A stretch of 34,313 nucleotides of DNA from Nitrosomonas sp. (GCA_021774205.1 JAJFJI010000365.1:1-34313), one strand, 5' to 3'; shown: positions 22,614 to 29,237, counted from the stretch's first letter. Made by a program: numbers and translations. Notes: generated by a model from the letters alone, not told the origin.

Positions 22614-23822
22614 ATGAGACAAACATTGATCATTGACCAAGAATTTAAGAAATATTTGATACCACTCAAGCTAGATGAGTTTGCTCAGCTTGAGGAAAAT
22701 ATTATCGTTGACGGCTGCAGGGAACCGCTTGTCTTATGGGGAGAAACGCTTATTGACGGGCACAACCGTCTTGAGATTTGCTTACATAATGCCGTTTCTT
22801 TTGAAACAGTTTCGAAAGAATTTGAAAACCGTGAATCAGTCATTGAATGGATAGAAAAAAACCAACTTGGCCGCCGCAATTTAACGCCCGACCAATTTAA
22901 ACTGTTACTTGGTAGGCGGTACAACAGGCTTAAATCGCAAGGGTTTAAGGGCAATCAATATACTGAAAGTGGTAAGGATCAAAATGATCCAGACCAAAAC
23001 CAATCAACATCTGAGAAATTAGCCAATGAACACGGCGTATCTGCGCCAACTGTAAAACGCGCAGGAGCATTCGCTGAATCAATTGACGCCAATGCAACGC
23101 CAGAGCTAATAAATAAAGTTGAAAGTGGAGTGGTTTCAGTAAGTGCGGCCGCTTCGATTTCTGAGTTACCAGAAGAAGAACAAACAGAGCTAATTGCGAA
23201 AGGTGAAAAAGAAATACTGCAAGCTGCAAAAGAAATAAGGGCCAGAAAAACAGAAAGCAGACGCACTGAAAGAATTGAAAATATTGCTGAGATTGCAAAA
23301 GGTAATTCAGAGCTGAATACCGGTACCACATACCCAGTAATCTACGCCGATCCACCTTGGTGTTATGAATATTGCTCAACTGATAACCGACAGATAGAGA
23401 ATCATTATCCAACAATGGATCTTGATGAAATCTGCGCGATGCCGGTTGGCGAGTTAGCCACACAAGATTCAATATTATTTCTATGGACAACCAGCCCGAA
23501 GTTAACCGAATCAATCAAAGTTTTAGATTCATGGGGATTTGAATATAGGACATGCGCTGTTTGGGATAAGCAAAAAATTGGCATGGGGTATTACTTCAGG
23601 CAACAACATGAAATATTACTGATTGCTACAAAAGGAAAAATCCCTGTACCACCACCGTCAGCAAGACATTCATCTGTAATTTCGATAGATCGCGGACTGC
23701 ATAGCGAGAAGCCTGAAAGGTTTTACGAAATTATTGAAAGCATGTATCCGGAATTGCCAAAGATAGAGCTATTTTGTCGTAGTCCGCGTGCTGGTTGGTC
23801 TGTTTGGGGAAACCAATCATGA
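22614..23822 (+). CDS. ParB-like domain fused to MT-A70 adenine methyltransferase
   Basis: The 402-residue protein has an N-terminal ParB/Srx-like domain (about 10-105; PLVLWGETLIDGHNRLEICL then WIEKNQLGRRNLTPDQFKLL), a KorB-like HTH middle (about 135-165, EKLANEHGVSAPTVKRA), a charged linker, and a C-terminal MT-A70 domain (about 235-400) with catalytic DPPW in PVIYADPPWCYEY and FLWTTSPKL. MT-A70 enzymes make N6-methyladenine. In phages this should protect DNA from restriction or mark it. The next gene overlaps its stop as ATGA. Confidence 0.92.
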   Translation: MRQTLIIDQEFKKYLIPLKLDEFAQLEENIIVDGCREPLVLWGETLIDGHNRLEICLHNAVSFETVSKEFENRESVIEWIEKNQLGRRNLTPDQFKLLLGRRYNRLKSQGFKGNQYTESGKDQNDPDQNQSTSEKLANEHGVSAPTVKRAGAFAESIDANATPELINKVESGVVSVSAAASISELPEEEQTELIAKGEKEILQAAKEIRARKTESRRTERIENIAEIAKGNSELNTGTTYPVIYADPPWCYEYCSTDNRQIENHYPTMDLDEICAMPVGELATQDSILFLWTTSPKLTESIKVLDSWGFEYRTCAVWDKQKIGMGYYFRQQHEILLIATKGKIPVPPPSARHSSVISIDRGLHSEKPERFYEIIESMYPELPKIELFCRSPRAGWSVWGNQS

Positions 23823-24367
23823 GCGCGCATGATTTCAAAGAATGCTTGGCGTTTTCACACTCGTTTGAAGATCACCCTGTATGGGCAGCAGTCTATTCAA
23901 AAGCATTTCCAGACATGATTGACTTTATCTCTTATCGTCAAGACGGATTTTGGCAACGAGAAGGCATCGACCGCGGGGTTATGTTATCGAATACCAAGCA
24001 AATCTTTATCGATGAGAAGGTACGCGGGAGAAGCAAAAAAACAGGCGAAGTGTACGACGATATTGCGCTTGAATATTTAAGTGATAACGCAAGGAATACT
24101 CCTGGCTGGGTTTGCAAACCTTTAAGAGCAGATTTTATTGCGTATCTAATTGCCCCGCTTGGCATATGCCATTTACTGCCAGTTATACAACTACAGAGCG
24201 CATGGGTTAAACATGGCGAGCAATGGAAAGAAGACGCCAAGAAACATGTATGGGCTAAGAACCGCGGCTACTACACTGTTTCTGTGCCTGTAAGGCCGGA
24301 AATATTATACAAGGCTATGGGTAATCAACTAAGAGTCAGATTTGCTCCGTTTGAGGTTGATATATGA
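23819..24367 (+). CDS. Phage protein with PD-(D/E)XK-like motif
   Basis: Starting at ATG 23819, which overlaps the methyltransferase stop (a longer frame from 23795 is less likely), the product has 182 residues. The stretch GIDRGVMLSNTKQIFIDEKV shows D51, then D65-E66-K67 at the end of a hydrophobic strand, the spacing of a PD-(D/E)XK nuclease site. The rest is not recognised. Pairing with a DNA methyltransferase raises the idea of a methylation-sensitive nuclease, which is inference. Confidence 0.72.
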   Translation: MSAHDFKECLAFSHSFEDHPVWAAVYSKAFPDMIDFISYRQDGFWQREGIDRGVMLSNTKQIFIDEKVRGRSKKTGEVYDDIALEYLSDNARNTPGWVCKPLRADFIAYLIAPLGICHLLPVIQLQSAWVKHGEQWKEDAKKHVWAKNRGYYTVSVPVRPEILYKAMGNQLRVRFAPFEVDI

Positions 24368-24447
24368 GCATTAAAGTCATGACACTATTTAGTTGCAGGC
24401 AACTATTTCCATTTTGGGAACAGTTCAACATTAATGGATCTTTCTAA
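24364..24447 (+). CDS. Possible 27-aa coupled peptide
   Basis: The frame MSIKVMTLFSCRQLFPFWEQ... (27 residues) overlaps the preceding stop as ATGA and ends in TAATG shared with the next start. Overlap at both ends suggests it is translated, perhaps only to pass ribosomes on to the replication gene. Confidence 0.4.
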   Translation: MSIKVMTLFSCRQLFPFWEQFNINGSF

Positions 24448-25301
24448 TGCCGAATAGATTGCTAAAAGAAGGCATATGCACGTCAGATGCCATCAATTTG
24501 CTGTCAAGTGACAGCGAAGTGTTGTTCTATCGCCTGCTAGTTGCAGCAGATGACTTCGGTCGCATGGATGGGCGTGTGCAGATAGTCAAAAGTCAGTGTT
24601 TCCCGCTGAAAGATTATTTTACGGCAGAAAAGATCAAAGATCTGTTACTAGAACTGATAGAAGCCGACTTAATACAATTTTACCATGTTGATAATAAGCC
24701 ATTCTTTTTTATAAAAAAATGGGATCAACGTGTTCGCAGCAAAGGCAAATATCCAGAGCCGCCAGAAGAATCTCAGGAAGTAATTGACAGCAACTCGCTG
24801 ACAGATGACAGCAATGTGCGGACAGATGACGGCCTGGGTTTGGGTTTGGGTTTGGGTTTGGGGTCGGGGTCGGGTAAGGGAGAAACAAAAGAAAAAATAC
24901 TAAAAAAAGAAAGCCAGCAAGAAAAACCGAAACCAAAAAAAATTGAACCGGGAAAAAAAGAACTGCCTACTCAAGATCTGGTTGATGACGAAACATGGAA
25001 TACATTTTTAGAGCTTAGGAAAAAAATAAAAGCTGTCAATTCACCACAAGCAATCAATTGTTTAATAAAAGAATTAACGAGATTAAGCAATCAAGGTCAC
25101 GATCCCACAGAAGTTATTAATCAGTCCATTAGATCAAGTTGGAAAGACGTTTATCCATTGAAAAATAGAGGTTTACAGGTTGTTTCTCAGCATAGCCGTG
25201 AAGAATACAACCGACAGCAGACTGAGATTGCAAAACGCAAGCTTTTTGGCCTAGAAAATAAAGACGAGAAGGACATAACGCATGAAGCAACAACACTTTG
25301 A
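24447..25301 (+). CDS. Phage replication protein, O-like
   Basis: The 284-residue protein starts with a winged-helix-like region (about 5-95; MPNRLLKEGICTSDAINLLS then LFYRLLVAADDFGRMDGRV), the type seen in phage replication initiators. A low-complexity linker (about 130-170) begins with a Gly-Leu repeat (GLGLGLGLG) and turns to Lys/Glu. A C-terminal helical part (about 180-250; TWNTFLELRKKIKAVNSPQA) follows. By position before a P-like gene it corresponds to lambda O and should bind the origin, which probably lies inside the gene. Confidence 0.82.
   Translation: MPNRLLKEGICTSDAINLLSSDSEVLFYRLLVAADDFGRMDGRVQIVKSQCFPLKDYFTAEKIKDLLLELIEADLIQFYHVDNKPFFFIKKWDQRVRSKGKYPEPPEESQEVIDSNSLTDDSNVRTDDGLGLGLGLGLGSGSGKGETKEKILKKESQQEKPKPKKIEPGKKELPTQDLVDDETWNTFLELRKKIKAVNSPQAINCLIKELTRLSNQGHDPTEVINQSIRSSWKDVYPLKNRGLQVVSQHSREEYNRQQTEIAKRKLFGLENKDEKDITHEATTL
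24800..24960 (+). other. Candidate replication origin inside the O-like gene
   Basis: Two copies of GACAGATGAC (24800-24809, 24821-24830) are 21 bp apart, two helical turns. They are followed by eight runs of three or more G spaced by 1-3 bases (24836-24880, mainly GGGTTT units), then by an A-rich strand (about 24881-24960). Repeats, then an easily melted A/T block, inside the initiator gene, recall lambda ori. The G runs could form quadruplexes on the plus strand. Confidence 0.5.
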
Positions 25302-25956
25302 CGAGTTTTGCGAATTGCTCGATACCGTTGCCGAGCAGTACAGCAAAAACATGACGCCAAGCCTGAAAATGCTCTACTGGCAAGGGTTACATGATGTTGA
25401 TTTTGAGGCTGTAAGGGAAGCACTTTTTCGTCATATTCGAAATACTGATAAAGACGGCGATTTCATGCCAAAAATATCAAATATTCGCAAAATGATCGAA
25501 GGCAGTACCGAAGATTCGTCAATGGTTGCCTGGTCAAAAGTTGACAAAGCTTTGCGGCAAATTGGCACGTATCAATCTGTCACATTTGACGATCCTTTGA
25601 TACACAAAGTTTTGCAGGACATGGGTGGCTGGATACCGCTTGGCACAAAAACGGATGACGAGTGGCCGTTTGTGGCTAGAGAATTTCAGACTAGATACCG
25701 TGGGTTTAAGTCAAGAAATCAAATCCCAGAATATCCTTCTCACCTGATCGGCATTGCGGAATGTCATAACTCAAAAGAAGGCCACCGCCTTGATCCGCCG
25801 AATTTGATCGGTAACGTTGAAAAAGCGAAGCAGGTCATGAATTGCGGCGTGGGACTAATTGAGTTTTCTGACGGTGTTGGACTGCAGCGTTTACAGAAAG
25901 ACTTGAATACCGCTGTTGGCAACATCTCAGAAATAAAAAGCAAGGATGCGGCATGA
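25282..25956 (+). CDS. Phage replication protein, P-like (probable helicase loader)
   Basis: The 224-residue protein begins MKQQHFDEFCELLDTVAEQY and contains LYWQGLHDVDFEAVREALFR and GDFMPKISNIRKMIEGS, features I associate with phage proteins downstream of O-like initiators that recruit the host helicase. No AAA motif is present, unlike DnaC. The C-terminal third is not recognised. It overlaps the O-like gene by 20 bp and the acyl carrier gene by 4 bp (ATGA). Confidence 0.72.
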   Translation: MKQQHFDEFCELLDTVAEQYSKNMTPSLKMLYWQGLHDVDFEAVREALFRHIRNTDKDGDFMPKISNIRKMIEGSTEDSSMVAWSKVDKALRQIGTYQSVTFDDPLIHKVLQDMGGWIPLGTKTDDEWPFVAREFQTRYRGFKSRNQIPEYPSHLIGIAECHNSKEGHRLDPPNLIGNVEKAKQVMNCGVGLIEFSDGVGLQRLQKDLNTAVGNISEIKSKDAA

Positions 25957-26192
25957 AAGACATAGAAACGAATATCAAAAAGATAGTTTCTGAAAATACA
26001 GTTTGTGATATCGAAAAAGTCACGAATGAATCGAGATTACAGCGCGACTTAGGGTCAGATTCACTTGATGGTATCAATATTTTGATGGGCATAGAAGAAA
26101 CTTTTGATATCCAGATAGACGAGACATTTTATGACACGCACGACGACATGACTATTCAGCATCTCATTGATGAAACAAAGAAATATTTATGA
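25953..26192 (+). CDS. Acyl carrier protein (phage-encoded)
   Basis: The 79-residue acidic protein has the full carrier-protein layout: helix I (DIETNIKKIVSENTVCDIEK), RDLGSDSLDGINILMGIEE with the phosphopantetheine attachment serine at position 37 in the DSL motif, and a final helix (MTIQHLIDETKKYL). Length is that of bacterial AcpP. It lies inside the replication block, overlapping the P-like gene as ATGA, so it is not a stray host gene. Whether it carries acyl chains, binds host fatty-acid enzymes or acts as a decoy is not visible. Confidence 0.9.
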   Translation: MKDIETNIKKIVSENTVCDIEKVTNESRLQRDLGSDSLDGINILMGIEETFDIQIDETFYDTHDDMTIQHLIDETKKYL

Positions 26193-26271
26193 GACAAGAG
26201 CTTACTACAAAGAAGCAGAAAAAGAACATGGTGAATTTGCCATGACAAATAAACGTCTCGGTTTGCTGTGA
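26170..26271 (+). CDS. Small phage protein, 33 aa
   Basis: The frame from ATG 26170 reads MKQRNIYETRAYYKEAEKEH and ends KRLGLL. It overlaps the carrier-protein gene by 23 bp and shares GTGA with the start of the NinB gene. Composition is protein-like and the overlap pattern matches its neighbours. A competing frame at 26189-26245 is shorter and less convincing. Confidence 0.45.
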   Translation: MKQRNIYETRAYYKEAEKEHGEFAMTNKRLGLL

Positions 26272-26654
26272 TCGATAAACAAACAATCAATCTAATTGAT
26301 CAACAAAGGAAGCTATACGCGAAGCAATGCGTTGATATGGCGCCAGTAGATTTTGTTTGTATTATTAGGAAAAGGACAAGAAGTTTAGATCAAAATTCGA
26401 AGCTCTGGGCGATGCTTTCAGATGTGTCTGAGCAAGTTGAATGGTACGGCAGGAAACTAAGTTCTGAAGACTGGAAGCATGTTTTTACAGCTTCGTTGAA
26501 ACAAATGGACACAGTACCAGGCATTGACGGTGGAATAGTGGTTTTAGGCCAATCAACAAGCAGGATGAATGTTTCTGAGATGAGAGACTTGGTTGAATTG
26601 ATGAATGCATTTGGTGCGGAACATGAAGTCAAGTGGGCAGCTGCTGATGGATAA
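26268..26654 (+). CDS. ninB: NinB recombination protein
   Basis: The 128-residue product matches NinB (Orf of the lambda nin region): RTRSLDQNSKLWAMLSDVSE, RKLSSEDWKHVFTASLKQ and GGIVVLGQSTSRMNVSEMRD then LVELMNAFGAEH. NinB binds SSB and single-stranded DNA and can replace host RecFOR in phage recombination, complementing the Exo/Bet system here. The start codon is GTG at 26268, overlapping the small gene before it. Confidence 0.93.
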   Translation: MIDKQTINLIDQQRKLYAKQCVDMAPVDFVCIIRKRTRSLDQNSKLWAMLSDVSEQVEWYGRKLSSEDWKHVFTASLKQMDTVPGIDGGIVVLGQSTSRMNVSEMRDLVELMNAFGAEHEVKWAAADG

Positions 26655-27093
26655 CGCAGCCAAAAACCCCATGGGCATGAAAGGCTGGGAGCAACTGTTA
26701 ATCCCAGATTGTGAAGAAGAGAAAAAAGATCCGAATCCTATACCTGTACTTGTCAGAGAGAATCAAAAAAAAGTAAGGCTCTTGATCAAGAAAGCATTAT
26801 TAGAAGGAAGAAAGATATCAGATCTGTATACCGAAATATCTGGCACCGATCTTCTGAAATTTGCAAACAAAGATAAGCACATGGCTATAGCTGCATTTTA
26901 TGAGATAAGCAAATCAGTAAAAAGAGAAATGGGTTTTGTGGATAAGAGAAGAAAACAAATATCAGATTTTATAAAAATGTACTCGTTTGGATATCGGCGA
27001 GGAAAAATAATGCGCGATCTTGGGCTAAGTGATGTGCAATATGAATACCTGTATGAAAGATATCGACTAGTTTGGAAGAATGGCAATGAATAA
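26647..27093 (+). CDS. Hypothetical phage protein, 148 aa
   Basis: I use ATG 26647 (MDNAAKNPMGMKGWEQLLIP), overlapping ninB by 8 bp; the frame is open to 26605. The C-terminal half is basic and helical and ends with an HTH-like stretch (FGYRRGKIMRDLGLSDVQYE), suggesting DNA binding. In lambdoid maps an antiterminator often lies further along this region, but nothing here proves that role. Confidence 0.68.
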   Translation: MDNAAKNPMGMKGWEQLLIPDCEEEKKDPNPIPVLVRENQKKVRLLIKKALLEGRKISDLYTEISGTDLLKFANKDKHMAIAAFYEISKSVKREMGFVDKRRKQISDFIKMYSFGYRRGKIMRDLGLSDVQYEYLYERYRLVWKNGNE

Positions 27094-27370
27094 AGCAACA
27101 AGGCATCACATGGATGTAGTGGCTTCATTGGGATGCGTAGTCTGTCGTAGAGACAGCGGTGTAATAGCGCCGTGCCATGTCCATCACATTGCTGAAGGAA
27201 GCAGCAAGCGCAGCGATTTCATGGTTGCTGGATTGTGCCATTACCACCACGTTTCGCCATATGGATTGCACGGTATGGGTGTTAGGGCTTTTTTATCTGC
27301 GAATAAATTGCCTACTGAGTACCACCTTATTGAGCTTGTTAATAAATACAGGGCGGAGGATAGAGTTTGA
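27080..27370 (+). CDS. Ref-like HNH nuclease
   Basis: The 96-residue protein shows a zinc-binding HNH layout: CVVCRRDSG, then CHVHHIAEGSSKRSDFMVAG with LCHYHH, and HGMGVRAF. This resembles the nuclease domain of phage P1 Ref, a RecA-dependent endonuclease, and short Ref-family proteins in the nin-like region of lambdoid prophages. It starts inside the end of the preceding gene (14-bp overlap; ATG 27086 is an alternative). Confidence 0.82.
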   Translation: MAMNKATRHHMDVVASLGCVVCRRDSGVIAPCHVHHIAEGSSKRSDFMVAGLCHYHHVSPYGLHGMGVRAFLSANKLPTEYHLIELVNKYRAEDRV

Positions 27371-27630
27371 AACATGAATTGAAAATTGACGAGCCGTTTT
27401 TAGAAGCTAAGTTGGCCGGTGACAAGCTGTTTGAAATTCGTTTAAACGATCGTGGTTATCAGAAGGGTCATTTTACAGAGTATGTTGAGTATGGAGAAAT
27501 AGATAAGAGTGGGATTAATCATTCTAGGTTAATAATAAAACACGTGTTTGAAATCACATATGTTTCTAACTATATGCAAAAAGAAAATTATGTTGTTTTT
27601 GGTGAGAAATATATCGGGACTGAGGACTGA
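27367..27630 (+). CDS. DUF3850 (ASCH/PUA-like) protein
   Basis: The 87-residue product begins KHELKIDEPFLEAKLAGDKL then FEIRLNDRGYQKGHF, the DUF3850 signature, and ends YVVFGEKY. ASCH-type folds are thought to bind RNA or modified nucleotides. The start is TTG at 27367, sharing TTGA with the Ref-like gene's stop and preceded by GGAGG; no upstream ATG is available. Confidence 0.82.
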   Translation: MKHELKIDEPFLEAKLAGDKLFEIRLNDRGYQKGHFTEYVEYGEIDKSGINHSRLIIKHVFEITYVSNYMQKENYVVFGEKYIGTED

Positions 27631-27816
27631 ATGACTAATTTCACAAAAGAAGACTTGGCCACAGGCTGGAAAATATGTTCAGTTTGCCGCGACAGAGTTT
27701 TTCTTACTGAGGCTGGTTTTGATGTTGAGCAAGAGAAATGCAAAAGGTGCGATGAGTGGTCGGCGTCTAAGGAAGATTTTTTTATCGATGATTCTGTAGA
27801 GGTTATGAGTAAATAA
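27631..27816 (+). CDS. Small zinc-ribbon-like protein, 61 aa
   Basis: The product has two CxxC knuckles, CSVC (about 16-19) and CKRC (about 37-40), spaced like a zinc ribbon, and an acidic tail. It starts directly after the DUF3850 stop. The family is not recognised. Confidence 0.68.
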   Translation: MTNFTKEDLATGWKICSVCRDRVFLTEAGFDVEQEKCKRCDEWSASKEDFFIDDSVEVMSK

Positions 27817-27828
27817 CAGGAGTTTAGT

Positions 27829-28179
27829 ATGGATAAAATTGAAATAGCAAAAGTGTGCCATGAAGTAAATCGGGCTTATTGTCTGGCACTAGGGGATACA
27901 AACCAGATGCCTTGGATAGATTCGCCAAGATGGCAGAAAGATAGTGCGTTGCATGGCGTCGAGATGCACATTAATAATCCCAATGCTGGGCCGCAGGCAA
28001 GCCATGAAAGTTGGATGAAGCAAAAACTTGATGATGGGTGGGAATATGGGCCGGTTAAGAATGCAGATTTAAAACAACATCCTTGTTTAGTGCCATTTGA
28101 TCAGTTGCCAGTTGAGCAGCAAGCCAAAGATTACATTTTTCGTGCTGTGGTTCATGCTCTAGCAAACTCGCGTGACTGA
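27829..28179 (+). CDS. RyR-domain protein
   Basis: The 116-residue protein is nearly all one RyR-like domain: HGVEMHINNPNAGPQASHES, WMKQKLDDGWEYGPVKNADL, HPCLVPFDQLPVEQQAKDYI. This domain, named from ryanodine receptors, also occurs in bacterial and phage proteins, where its ligand is not well defined. A GGAG site precedes ATG 27829. It overlaps the next gene by 8 bp. Confidence 0.85.
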   Translation: MDKIEIAKVCHEVNRAYCLALGDTNQMPWIDSPRWQKDSALHGVEMHINNPNAGPQASHESWMKQKLDDGWEYGPVKNADLKQHPCLVPFDQLPVEQQAKDYIFRAVVHALANSRD

Positions 28180-28381
28180 CTGCCATGAATGCCAAAAAGC
28201 AAAAAATAATCGGTTACATGGAATCTACACCAGGGCGTGCGTTGGGTGTTGTGCGCGATTGGTTATTTCTGCGCGCCCTGACAGGGAACAGCAAGAAGCG
28301 CAACTTAAATGGATCTCAAGGGACAAAAAAGCGCCAAAACGAGCGGCGATATTGGATTGTGTGAGGGATTACGAGGACTGA
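28172..28381 (+). CDS. Small Cys-rich phage protein, 69 aa
   Basis: Begins MTDCHECQKAKNNRLHGIYT followed by RACVGCCARLV, giving paired cysteines of a probable zinc site, then a basic helix. I believe such short zinc-finger-like proteins are frequent before nuclease and terminase genes in phages but cannot name the family. It overlaps the RyR gene by 8 bp. Confidence 0.68.
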   Translation: MTDCHECQKAKNNRLHGIYTRACVGCCARLVISARPDREQQEAQLKWISRDKKAPKRAAILDCVRDYED

Positions 28382-28385
28382 AAAA

Positions 28386-28655
28386 TTGAATTTAACAAAG
28401 ATTGAGCTAAAAACAAAAGACGGCAAGAAAATCAAGCTTACTGCTGATGAAGCGAGAGAGCTTTATAACCAGTTGCATGAGTTGTTTGGCGCGAAATACA
28501 TACCGATTGCGCCAATTGTTATTGCTAAGCCTTATGTACCGTCGCCGCTGCCTTATTGGCTTGGTTCTACAACGTGCGGTATAGGAAGCGGAGTGTCTGG
28601 TCAGATGCTAGGAAATTCAGAACATCTGGATAGTAGTGAGAAAATTATGCGATAG
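28386..28655 (+). CDS. Hypothetical protein, 89 aa
   Basis: The N-terminus (NLTKIELKTKDGKKIKLTAD and EARELYNQLHELFG) is a short strand pair and helix found in many small phage proteins; the rest is Pro/Gly/Ser-rich and probably disordered. The only upstream start is TTG at 28386, 5 bp after the previous stop. The region following it is the structured RNA. Confidence 0.62.
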   Translation: MNLTKIELKTKDGKKIKLTADEARELYNQLHELFGAKYIPIAPIVIAKPYVPSPLPYWLGSTTCGIGSGVSGQMLGNSEHLDSSEKIMR

Positions 28656-28667
28656 AGCGCCAAGAAG

Positions 28668-29045
28668 CATGGGTATTGGTAGGTTTCGACAACAGGAATT
28701 TTGCAGATTCGTCTGCGTCGGAAAGTGCGTTGCTGCAAACAACGCTGCCTACATACACAGTACCCATGACTTGTTGGTGAGTGTGCAGAATGATTTCTAA
28801 CAAAGAAGCGGCGGCGAAATTGAATTTGAGACTATTACCAAGTATGGGTAGGTATACATACTGTCACAGGGATCGTGCTCAGTCCTTAAAGCTGGTTTTA
28901 ACTCCAGCCCGCTTCTTTGTTGGTGTATCGCAATGTAATGAATTGCTAGAAAGCGGGAGGTTATCGCTATAGCCAGTTTGCGCAGATTGTCTATAGCGTC
29001 CGAACATGGAATATAACCAAGCCGGGTTCATCTCCGGCCACCAAC
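28668..29045 (+). ncRNA. Candidate large structured phage RNA, two domains
   Basis: Domain I (28668-28768) is closed by CATGGGTA/TACCCATG and GTAGG(T)/(G)CCTAC, then branches into one arm (28685-28690 with 28717-28722, capped by GCAGA-TTCG-TCTGC) and a second hairpin GCGTTG/CAACGC. Domain II (28773-29045) is closed by GTTGGTG/CACCAAC and contains a 15-bp helix (28797-28811 with 28909-28923, one G-U), a bulged 9-bp helix (28825-28833 with 28881-28890), and hairpins at 28841-28862, 28891-28908, 28930-28946, 28965-28998 and 29021-29038. All non-Watson-Crick pairs are G-U when read on the plus strand, which supports that strand. No known class is recognised. Confidence 0.68.
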
Positions 29046-29063
29046 TTAACTAATGGAGAGTTT

Positions 29064-29237
29064 GTGAAACACAAAAGAGGTAGACCAAAGAATCGTAGAG
29101 CTGGTTGTTTGATGTGCAAACCGCACAAGATGAATGGATACAATCCAAACCGTATAGGCTCTATTTCAAAATACGGCGGAATGCGAGGGGCAAGACTGAA
29201 TTGCTATGCAGATAATGATTTACGTGTATTGGAGTGA
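29064..29237 (+). CDS. Small basic phage protein, 57 aa
   Basis: From GTG 29064 with GGAG upstream the frame reads MKHKRGRPKNRRAGCLMCKP and HKMNGYNPNRIGSISKYGGM, a basic protein with CxxC. This style of short phage protein is familiar from lambdoid prophages, without assigned function. Its stop overlaps the next start as TGATG. Confidence 0.7.
   Translation: MKHKRGRPKNRRAGCLMCKPHKMNGYNPNRIGSISKYGGMRGARLNCYADNDLRVLE

Noticed and set aside
24836-24880. Regular short repeats as a possible CRISPR array
   Set aside because: Units are 6 bp without spacers and lie inside a reading frame, giving a Gly-Leu repeat. Not CRISPR.
26189-26245. 18-codon frame after the carrier-protein gene
   Set aside because: The frame at 26170-26271 is longer, more protein-like and couples directly to ninB.
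28727-28745. Hairpin with loop CTGCAAA as a tRNA-Cys anticodon arm
   Set aside because: The loop has U33-GCA-A37 order, but there is no D-arm, T-arm or acceptor in the right places around it. Probably coincidence.
28790-28972. 60-codon frame starting MISNKEAAAKLNLRLLPSMG
   Set aside because: No good ribosome site, no family, and the DNA is dominated by a 13-bp perfect inverted repeat and other helices spanning the frame. Treated as part of the structured RNA; conservation data could revive it.
29021-29046. T-arm followed by CACCA as the end of a tRNA or tmRNA gene
   Set aside because: The stem leaves an 8-nt loop, and the CACCAAC that follows pairs with 28773-28779 as an acceptor strand without a free CCA end. 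Kept as a tRNA-like feature, not as a tRNA gene.
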